Shown piece by piece: positions 25,170 to 37,100 of a DNA stretch of 64,000 nucleotides. The notes under the pieces were generated by a model. It did no database searches. It worked only from the letters and a program-made list of their open reading frames with translations, and was not told the DNA's origin. Origin of the DNA: Escarpia spicata (lineage: Eukaryota > Annelida > Polychaeta > Sabellida > Siboglinidae). How positions within the stretch are numbered: position 1 is the stretch's first letter; each line of letters starts with the position of its first letter. A program made the translations under genes and the position numbers. The stretch lies in NCBI GenBank assembly GCA_963995525.1, contig OZ023209.1, forward strand, positions 8,184,381-8,248,380, read 5' to 3'.

Positions 25170-28100
25170 CTGCAACAGACCACCAGAAAATGTTCTGCAC
25201 ACAACCAACACCACGCGACAAAGTCCTCTAGAGAACATTCTAAACACAACCAACACCATACAGCAGAGACCATGAGAGAACATTCTAAAGACAACCAACA
25301 CCATACAGCAGAGACCATAAGAGAACATTCTAAATACAACCAACACCGTACAGCATAGATCATAACAGAACATTCTAAATACAACAAACACCATACAGCA
25401 GAGACCATTAGAGAACATTCTAAACACAACCAACACCATACAGCAGAGACCATAAGAGAACATTCTAAATACAATCAATACCATACAGCAGAGACCATGA
25501 GTGAACATTCTAAACACAACCAACACCATATAGCAGAGTCCATGAGAGAACATTCTAAATACAACCAACACCATACAGCAGAGATCATAAGAGAACATTC
25601 TAAATACAACAAACACCATACAGCAGAGACCATAAGAGAACATTCTAAATACAACAAACACCATACAGCAGAGATCATAAGAGAACATTCTAAATACAAC
25701 CAACACCATACAGCAGAGATCATAAGAGAACATTCTAAATACAACAAACACCATACAGCAGAGACCATAAGAGAACATTCTAAAGACAACCAACACCATA
25801 CAGCAGAGACCATGAGAGAACATTCTAAATACAACAAACACCATACAGCAGAGACCATAATAGAACATTCTAAATACAACAAACACCATACAGCAAAAAC
25901 CATCACATAACATTCTAAAGACAACCAACACCATACAGCAGAGATCATAAGAGAACATTCTAAATACAACAAACACCATACAGCAGAGACCATAAGAGAA
26001 CATTCTAAATACAACCAACACCATACAGCAGAGATCATAAGAGAACATTCTAAATACAACAAACACCATACAGCAGAGACCATAAGAGAACAATCTAAAG
26101 ACAACCAACACCATATAGCAGAGATCATAAGAGAACATTCTAAATACAACAAACACCATACAGCAGAGACCATAAGAGAACATTCTAAATACAACAAACA
26201 CCATACAGCAGAGACCATAATAGAACATTCTAAATACAACCAACACCATATAGCAGAGTCCATGAGAGAACATTCTAAATACAACAAACACCATACAGCA
26301 GAGACCATAAGAGAACATTCTAAATACAACAAACACCATACAGCAGAGACCATAATAGAACATTCTAAATACAACAAACACCATACAGCAGAAACCATAA
26401 GAGAACATTCTAAAGACAACCAACACCATACAGCAGAGATCATAAGAGAACATTCTAAATACAACAAACACCATACAGCAGAGACCATAAGAGAACATTC
26501 TAAATACAACAAACACCATACAGCAGAGATCATAAGAGAACATTCTAAATACAACCAACACCATACAGCAGAGATCATAAGAGAACATTCTAAATACAAC
26601 AAACACCATACAGCAGAGACCATAAGAGAACATTCTAAATACAACAAACACCATACAGCAGAGATCATAAGAGAACATTCTAAATACAACCAACACCATA
26701 CAGCAGAGATCATAAGAGAACATTCTAAATACAACAAACACCATACAGCAGAGACCATAAGAGAACATTCTAAAGACAACCAACACCATACAGCAGAGAC
26801 CACGAGAGAACATTCTAAATACAACAAACACCATACAGCAGAGACCATAATAGAACATTCTCAATACAACAAACACCATACAGCAAAAACCATAAGAGAA
26901 CATTCTAAAGACAACCAACACCATACAGCAGAGATCATAAGAGAACATTCTAAATACAACAAACACCATACAGCAGAGACCATAAGAGAACATTCTAAAT
27001 ACAACCAACACCATACAGCAGAGATCATAAGAGAACATTCTAAATACAACCAACACCATACAGCAGAGATCATAAGAGAACATTCTAAATACAACAAACA
27101 CCATACAGCAGAGACCATAAGAGAACATTCTAAACACAACCAAAACCATACAGCAGACACCATAAGAGAACATTCTAAATACAACAAACACCATACAGCA
27201 GAGACCATAAGAGAACATTCTAAACACAACCAACACCATATAGCAGAGTCCATGAGAGAACATTTTTAATACAACAAACACCATACAGCAGAGACCATAA
27301 GAGAACATTCTAAATACAACAAACACCATACAGCAGAGTCCAGAAGAGAACATTCTAAACACAACCAACACCATATAGCAGAGTCCATGAGAGAACATTC
27401 TAAATACAACAAACACCATACAGCAGAGACCATAAGAGAACATTCTAAATACAACAAACACCATACAGCAGAGACCATAATAGAACATTCTAAATACAAC
27501 AAACACCATACAGCAGAAACCATAAGAGAACATTCTAAAGACAACCAACACCATACAGCAGAGACCATGAGAGAACATTCTAAATACAACAAACATCATA
27601 CAGCAGAGACCATAAGAGAACATTCTAAATACAACCAACACCATACAACAGAGACCATAAGAGAACATTCTAAATACAACAAACACCATACAGCAGAGAC
27701 CATAAGAGAACATTCTAAAGACAACCAACACCATATAGCAGAGATCATAAGAGAACATTCTAAATACAACAAACACCATACAGCAGAGACCATAAGAGAA
27801 CATTCTAAACACAATCAATACCATACAGCAGAGACCATGAGAGAACATTCTAAATACAACAAACACCATACAGCAGAGACCATAAGAGAACATTCTAAAT
27901 ACAACCAACACCATACAGCAGAGACCATAAGAGAACATTCTAAATACAACCAACACCATACAGCAGAGACCATAAGAGAACATTCTAAACACAACAAACA
28001 CCATACAGCAGAGACCATAAGAGAACATTCTAAACACAATCAATACCATACAGCAGAGACCATGAGAGAACATTCTAAACACAACCAACACCATATAGCA

Positions 28101-31100
28101 GAGTCCATGAGAGAACATTCTAAATACAACAAACACCATACAGCAGAGACCATAAGAGAACATTCTAAACACAACCAACACCATACAGCAGAGTCCATGA
28201 GAGAACATTCTAAAGACAACCAACACCATATAGCAGAGTCCATGAGAGAACATTCTAAAGACAACCAACACCATACAGCAGAGACCATAAGAGAACATTC
28301 TAAATACAGTGAATACCATATAGCAGAGACCATATGAGAACATTCTAAACACAATGAATACCATACAGCAGAGACCATGAGAGAACATTCTATAAAAAAA
28401 AACACCATACAGCAGAGACCATAAGAGAACATTCTAAATACAACAAACACCATACAGCAGAGACCATAAGGGAACATTCTAAACACAATCAATACCATAC
28501 AGCAGAGTCCATGAGAGAACATTCTAAATACAACAAACACCATACAGTAGAGACCATAAGGGAACATTCTAAATACAACCAACAACATACAGCAGAGACC
28601 ATAAGAGAACATTCTAAACACAACCATCACACAATAGTTTATCTATTGAAAACCCATAGTAGAATTGTAGTGGAAATTACCACGATATACTATATGAATA
28701 TTTATAATGCATCATGATGTGTTTGCTAATGGTCTTGGCTGCATACGGCAGGCGGATGTAACCAAAAAAATATACCTGTCAAGGACTACGGTTTAGCTGA
28801 AGTCACTATGGTTTAGCCGTAGCCACTACGGTTTTATTTATAACATTTTAAGCTTGAATTGCTTGTATTGTCACCTATAGGTCCAATAGACACCACAGTC
28901 ACATCATTTTGTAATAATTAAATGAACATCAAAATAAACACAACTTGCAATTATAGAAAGTCAGTAGTTTTGAAGATACAGAGCAGACATATTTGACCCC
29001 TGTTAAACTGAACAGTTGCATGCAGCTTTTAAACTGCATGCAACTGTTAAATTTAACAGGGGTCAAATATGTCTGATTTGCCTGTGACTAATTAAAGATT
29101 AGTCAAGGTCTCAATGGAACAATGCAGAGTGGCATGAGGCTGGGCACTGTTTCTGGAAAATCTACTGATGGGGGTGGTCTCAAGGGCCTTTCTCAAAACC
29201 ACATCACTAGATAATGTAAAACTTTTGCACTTTGGGGGCGGTTGAAGTGCCCTTAGAATGATTCAATCAAATACATATTTTTGTATATAGTGGCAGCACA
29301 ATAAGATACACTTATGCAAAATTTTAGAAAAAGTTACTGAACAGTATTTGAAAAAATAGACAAAATGTGACAAATTACCAGTTTTTTGGCCCTTGGGGGC
29401 TCTTAGAATGATTCAATCAAATACAGATTTCTCGTGTATAGTGGCAGTACCCTAAGATGTCTATGCAAAATTAGAGAAAAAGTTACAGAACGGTTTCTGA
29501 GATACGGCAGCTAATGGCGGACGGCGGACGCAGAGTGATGGCAATAGTCCCTTGGACCTTCGGCCCAAAGGACTAAAAACAGTTGCATACGCGACCAATT
29601 CAGTTGCAACTTAGAGGGCTAGGCGCAGTTAGTTCTCGGATATGTAGCTTGTAAACGCAACAATATGGCTGCACCCATTAAAATTATGCGAGAGTCGGCA
29701 ATTCTTTGAATTTCTGTTCTAATGGACGGATACACAGCAAGTGACAAATGCTGCCAAGTTCTGTTTACTTGGTACCAGGCATGGGAAGGGCACTAGGGCA
29801 TACAGGGAGGGCAACCATGGCTATTTATGGCCGTGGCTACAGTCCAATTTATCGGGGCACCACGGCAAGGAACAAGGGCAACTATGGCTAAATTTGATCC
29901 CTGCACAACCAACACAACCAACACCATACAATAGAGACCATGAGAAAACATTCTAAACACAACCAACACCATACAGCAGAGACCATAAGAGAACATTCTA
30001 AACACAACCAAAACCATACAGCAGACACCATAAGAGAACATTCTAAACACAACCAACAACATGCAGCAGAGACCATAAGAGAACATTCTAAACACAACCA
30101 TCACACAGTAGTTTATCTATTGAAAACCCATAGTAGAATTGTAGTGGAAATTACCACCATATACTATATGAATATTTATAATGCATCATGATGTGTTTGC
30201 TAATGGTCTTGGCTGCATACGGCAGGTGGATGTAACAAAAAAAACAACATCACACATTTTAACCAAAATTATAGAAAAAAAATGGTTTTAAAACATGTAT
30301 TTTAAACCATGATGTTTACAGTATGACTACTAATATAACATTATATTATATATTTACCTCTCAAGATTTGTTCTTCAATTTGTATATTTTGACCACAATG
30401 CGCAGTCTTCATAAAAGTACTAATATATATATAACAGTATTGTAAAGACTGTACAATTACCATACTTAATAAAGATTTTATTATAATAGTTTGTAGTTAC
30501 CATGACGAAGCAAGCAATAGCTACATAGGTGACGGTCCATGCAAATCCCACGATGTCAAACAAGACGCCACCAATGGTTGGTCCCAGGAAGTCTCTGTAA
30601 GGACACATCATGTCACGTTTATGGCATAATGTACAGGCCACATAATGAGTAAGCAATAGTTAGAACGTATTGTAACAACAGAAAAGATCCAGGGGAAATT
30701 GCAAAGGATGTCAGAGAATAAAAATACTGAATAGTCTGTTAACCATTTCAGTACTACAGCCCTGACCAGTTGTGACCACTGAATACTGCATTCCCAGTGA
30801 ATATGCAAGACAATGGACTACCTCACTTCAAGTCAAGATTTGAGCCAAAAAAATGCATTCATGAATAGGAATGTTATATATTTTTCGGAAAGTATGATAA
30901 TCAGCGAGTAAAATGAGCCATATCATTTTACGTTTCCTTTTCATGGTAACAAGCAATCCAAGATGGCTGCCAAGATTTCAACATTTTTGCAGTAGCCGAA
31001 CACAGTTGTATACTAAGTTCGCCGACATCGTTATTGTGTCGATCGTCAACATCCGACAAAGATTCTTTACTAAAATCATCAAATAATCTGTCCAAAACAT

Positions 31101-34100
31101 ACAGTGGTAAATCGATAGTTGAAGTAATGCTGTCCACCATTGTGGCCACTGCAGATTTTTATAATCCATCACTAAAATTAAATAAATTGTTATTGGGCGA
31201 TAATAAACAATGACCACTGTTGAATAGCTAATTTATTCACCATGACAACCGTACACAACAAGTGGCTCCACGTAGTGAATAATTATGAGTAAAAACGATG
31301 TGAATAGCACACTGTCAATGCCGAATAACCAGCCTGTCATACTGAAATGGTTATCTTGGTTTGGAAGGAGCATAGGAGAGCTGCTACAAAAGACAAACAA
31401 CTGAGTTTGAAGGGTCATGATCGCCAATACCTGTGTCAGACATGGCATCTAGAAGAAGAATGTATGAGAAAAGATTCATTAGACTGGAAGACTGGATCAT
31501 TGAAACTTATTCTTTTTATTTGTTTCTCAATTTATATTTTTGTCTTGTTGCATTTAGCTAGCTATTAGCAAACTTCTTTAGATGACTACCGCTAGAATGC
31601 CATGGTAGAACATGACAGGGCAGGATGCCATGGTAGAACATGACAGGGCAGGATGCCATGGTAAAACATGACAGGGCAGGGTGCCATGGTAGAACATGAC
31701 AGGGCAGGATGCCATGGTAGAACATGACAGGGCAGGATGCCATGGTAGAACATGACAGGGCAGGGTGCCATGGTAGAACATGACAGGGCAGGATGCCATG
31801 GTAGAACATGACAGGGCAGAATGCCATGGTAGAACATGACAGGGCAGGGTGCCATGGTAGAACATGACAGGGCAGGGTGCCATGGTAGAACATGACAGGG
31901 CAGGTGCCATGGTAGAACATGACAGGGCAGGGTGCCATGGTAGAACATGACAGGGCAGGGTGCCATGGTAGAAGGGAGGGAGGGAGGGAGGGAGGGAGGG
32001 AGGGAGGGAGGGAGGGAGGGAGGGAGGGAGGTAAGGAGAGAATGGAAGAGGGAGTGAAGTGAGAAGTGTGAATGAGCCTACCCTAGAGCAAACATGGATC
32101 CCCAGAGCCCTGCAGTGCTGGAGTAGAGAGACATGCCATCATCTAGTCCTGCCTTCCTACAACACAGCAACACACACAATGAACACAGGTTTAAGGGCTC
32201 ATTTGGCAGTTGGCATTTGTAATGTATCACAGGAATAATATGAACTATCTGATGAAGCACGTATAACTTGAAACACTCATAAGAAACACTAAAGCCTTCA
32301 TCACTGACTAGTTTGTATAAACTCATTTGGATGCCAAACACCAAAATGTTTCCGTTTGTTGAATGAAGCTCACAACTATTATGTGTCTGAATTCTTACTT
32401 TAAGGTGTTTGTGTTCAAGAGCCAACAGAAGCTTCCTGGACTATGTCCACATTAAAAGGTGGCAGTCTGTTCCTAGTTTTTAATTTATTAATTACTATAA
32501 TGTTCTTAAGACTATAATAATTATGTTGAAGGTATACTGTCCACCAAATTGTGTTTAGTAAGCCTGTAACAATATTCACAATTTGGAAGAAACGACCCTG
32601 AGCACGTTCAAATGGTAAACAAAACATCCAATTTCAAAACAAGCTTTATTGACATTAATACTGAGGCGGGCAGAGTTAACCGCAAATCCCTTTGATGTTC
32701 AACAATTTCCCATTTTCACACTTTCAACACACCAGACTTCCTGTTACAAATTACTACGGCAGCTAATTCAGGGCAGAGGAACAGACTGGGTCCCTTTACT
32801 ACTGATTAATGTTAAAAAAATGAAACAGTTAAAAAGTTCTAAGTTATTTAATGAGCACGGTAATGAGAGACTGCAGTCTGAAGAGGGCTGTCAGTGAAGC
32901 AGGACTTACCTGGCGGCACTGATGATCTTCACAAACGTTGGAATCACAGCAAGACTGACAGAAACACCCAGAAGGATGAGTGCCAGCATATTCAGCCAGA
33001 GCTCACTGGAACATGGCAGCACATACATGACAACATACATGACAACATACAACATAATATACAACATAATATACAACACAACATACATCACAACATACAT
33101 CACAACATACAACACAACATACATCACAACATACATCACAAAATACATCACAAAATACATCACAACATACATGACAACAAACATGACAACATACATCACA
33201 ACAAACATGACAACATACATCACGACATACATGACAACATACATGACAACATACATGACAACATACATGACAACAAACATGACAACATACATCACGACAT
33301 ACATCACAACAAACATGACAACATACATCACAACATACATCACAACATACATCACAACAAACATCACAACAAACATGACAACATACATCACAAAATACAT
33401 CACAACATACATCACAACATACATGACAACAAACATGACAACATACATGACAAAATACATCACAACATACATCTCAAAATACATGACAACATACATGACA
33501 ACATACATCACAAAATACATCACAACATACATCACACAGAACAGCCAGCACACAGGACAACAAACATCACAGAAGACAACATCACACAGGACAGAACATT
33601 GAACATCACACAGAAAGCAGACATTACAAGAACAAAACAACCAACATCATCCATCATAGAATAACAAACATCACATAACATACATCACATGTCCAAAGTG
33701 CACAGAACAATATATTACACTGCACAAAACAAGATATTCTCTGCACAGAACAAAATACATCAAAATACATTGAACAACAAACATCACATGCCATATGACA
33801 ATAGACATGACACACCACAGAACAGCTGACATGACACACTACAGAACAATCAACATTGCAGATGAACCGACATCACACAGAAAAACACCAGACGTCACAT
33901 TATTGGTCTAACCTATTTGTGCAGTTGGTCTCTACTGGTGTCATTACTTACTTGTAAAGTGGGTCAAATCCAAAGAGAGGCGATGGCCCCAGCAGAAGCA
34001 AGCCCAGCCCCGAAAATAGAAAGCCAAACACGAGCATGATAGCTGCATCAGCCTACAACATCGGGTGCTTGTGTAGTTGTGCTGAATCAACAACTGCATC

Positions 34101-37100
34101 ATTTGTTCAATGCAACAACACAAGACAATGTGTTATATAAAACAATCAAAGATTATGAAAACGTCACGAACGTGAAAGCCATCACAGAGAGAACGAATAC
34201 AAAGGATAACACACGAGAGAACCAGCTTATGGCTCACCTCTCAAATCAATTTCTGTAGCCTGCATAATTTACAAATAAGTAATCAATATAAATCATTGAC
34301 GAGACATGTCAATTGATGACATACATATCAGTAGTGTAGGCGTGCACACCTGTACTACTCATGTAAAATATTTGACAGTTATTAAGAAGTGACCCATATT
34401 AGTATTGTCAAGAGATGGCAGATATCTGAAGTATATGAGTCATTAAGAAGTATGATAGTGATGCGTGTTAGTACTGTCAAGATATCACAGATATTAAAAC
34501 TAAATGACAGCCATTGAAAAATGTGTTAATGATACACATTAGTATTGTCAAATGTGACATATATCTGAAGTATATAACAATCACTGACAAATGTGTTAGT
34601 GGCATGCCTTAGAACTGGCAAGATATCACGTGTGTGTTAGTGACATATGTCAATACTGTCCAGAGATTACTGAGTGACAGGGTGAGCAACACTCACCAGT
34701 TTATCTGCGACAAAGCCCCACAAGGGCGATGAGACAGCATAGAAGGCAGCCATTAGGAGGAAGATGAGGCCGAGGTACATGGGACTGAGGTCAAACTGCA
34801 ACAACAAACACAGGTACATGGGACCGAGGTCAAACTGCAACAACACAGTTACATGGGACTGAGGTCAAACTGCAACAAACACAGGTACACAGGACTGAGG
34901 TCAAACTTCAACAACAAACACAGGTACATGGGACTGAGGTCAAACTGCAACAACAAACACTGGTACATGGGATTGAGGTCAAACTAGAACAAGAAACCCC
35001 CAGGTACATGAGGCTGAGGCTTACCACAGCAGACAACATGAATACTCCACTGTGACAGACCTACCAGGGCAAAAAACTTGGCCAGTTTATATACTTCAGT
35101 AACTATACAATTTATGCTCTTTCCATGTTTTCTTTAAAACTCCGTGCCAAAACCGACTTACACGTATGCATAATAATTACACTAAACATACATTTTAAGA
35201 ATAATTACACTATATCTGTACTAGCTTAACCCAACCATGGAATAAATCAACTGCAGCACTTATAATCCACCATTACAGTATTTTTTTATCTGTTAAAACT
35301 TGTTTCCACAGTAGCACCCTCCATAGGCAGAGAACTGAATATTATGGAATTTCAGGCTTTTCCGTGCCATTTAGAAAATTGCAGGCCTTGGTTTTTAAGT
35401 AATGAAATTTCATGCTTTTCAAGAATTTCCATGCCCTGTATGAACCTTGTTGGCTGGTAATGAAAAGTCTACTCACCACCACCAGGTGGGGCTCCAGTAT
35501 TGGTTCAATGACGGACCACACGAGGGAGCCAAGTGTGACTGCGAGACACACAATGAGGACTGCGGGAACCCGCAGGAGGCTGGTCAGAGGCACTGTGGCC
35601 AGACTGTGGATGTCTCCTGGGGAAACATAGCACAATCACTGACAGTGAACACGCACAATCTGTCTCCTTTCACAAATGCGTCATTATTTGTGCATGTTTA
35701 CATGTATTTATGTAGATACACAATCGAGTTCAGTGGAATATGCTAACAATGAACACATGTCATCCATGTTTTATCCTTTATCCACTAAGCAAGGTCGTAC
35801 AAGAGGTTTGGGAAAGGTGTTCTCAGTACGTAATTTACTAACTGTCGGTGCTCGTGACATCAAGCACAAACATGCACACACGCATGTGCCCGTGCGCACA
35901 AACACTCAGAGGCACACACACAAACACTCATGCACACACACAAACACTCATGCACACACACACACAAACATGCACACACACCACGAGTGCACGTAGCAAC
36001 ATAAACTAACCAAACTGTTGTTGCTGGAGACACAACGCACACACAGGTGTAGACAACATCATGAGAGTTCCGAGACACACGAAAGGCAGCGCAAACCCGG
36101 AAATCTGAAAATGCAAATAAGGTTACACAACATCTAAATTAAACCAACCCACTGGTTGATGGCTCCTCAATAATGTGATTATATATCTTCTTCTTCAATT
36201 ACAGTCTTCAACATGCAGTTCAGATGTTCAGTATTTCAACATCACATAATAAAGTCTTGCTTGACCAGTATTTGTCCCAAAAAATTTAAACAGGCTAATT
36301 GATACAACACTACAAGTTATACATCAACTGAGGTAACCCGTCTAGAGACACAAATGTAACTGGATGCTGAGCTTCAATGATTAGATGGACATTTAGTAGA
36401 TACATAAAAGGTGACAGTGGACATGCAGTCACAACCAACTTCACGCCTCACTGGGCAGCTGTACCTGATGTAAAGATATATGTTCATAAAAGTTGGTCCA
36501 CTTATGAAACTGCTGCACCCACCTGAAAGAGGACACCTCCTACACCTGGTCCAATCATGAAGCCGAGACCAGCAGCCATCTCCAGAATCCCAAAGACAGT
36601 GGCAACGTTATTGGGGAAGGCTTTGGCTGTGATTACGAAGCTGGCGGTGTTGGACGCTGAACATCCGGTCGCAGCAAAGCACCGCACCACAAAACACATG
36701 ACGGTAAACAGTGTTGTGTTCTCATCGCTGCTGGGAATGTAGTCTAGGGTACTGCAAGCCACAAAAATAACGTTAACATGTAAACACTTTGACGCTAGCA
36801 GAGCTGTACCAAGATTCACTGCCTGTCCTACCAGTAAATGGAAACATCCTTCGATCAAAATGTCTAACAACAAAATGGCTGTCATCAGTGTGTTCAATTA
36901 TATGTACACTGTTGAATTAAATGTTAAATTAATGCAATAAATTAATGCCTCTGTTGAGCGAATCAACAAATTGTTTTGTAATTTGTAATGTTTTGCCCAT
37001 TCAAAGGTTATTTTGGTTTTAAACTGGTCACCATAAGGTATGGAGGAGAGAATCACCCTTGTCACAACTTGAAAAAAGAAAAAGTATGCATCCACCTCCA

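Noticed and set aside
25185..28717. CRISPR-like array (regular repeats)
   Set aside because: There are no unique spacers; the repeats are contiguous 45-bp monomers in an animal intron, and there are no cas genes.
31558..31966. ORFs with repeated PCHVLPWH or MFYHGTLP
   Set aside because: Translation of the 28-bp intronic minisatellite.
32894..33664. 226-256-residue histidine/asparagine- or methionine/valine-rich ORFs
   Set aside because: They are produced by the 12-bp intronic satellite next to exon 9.
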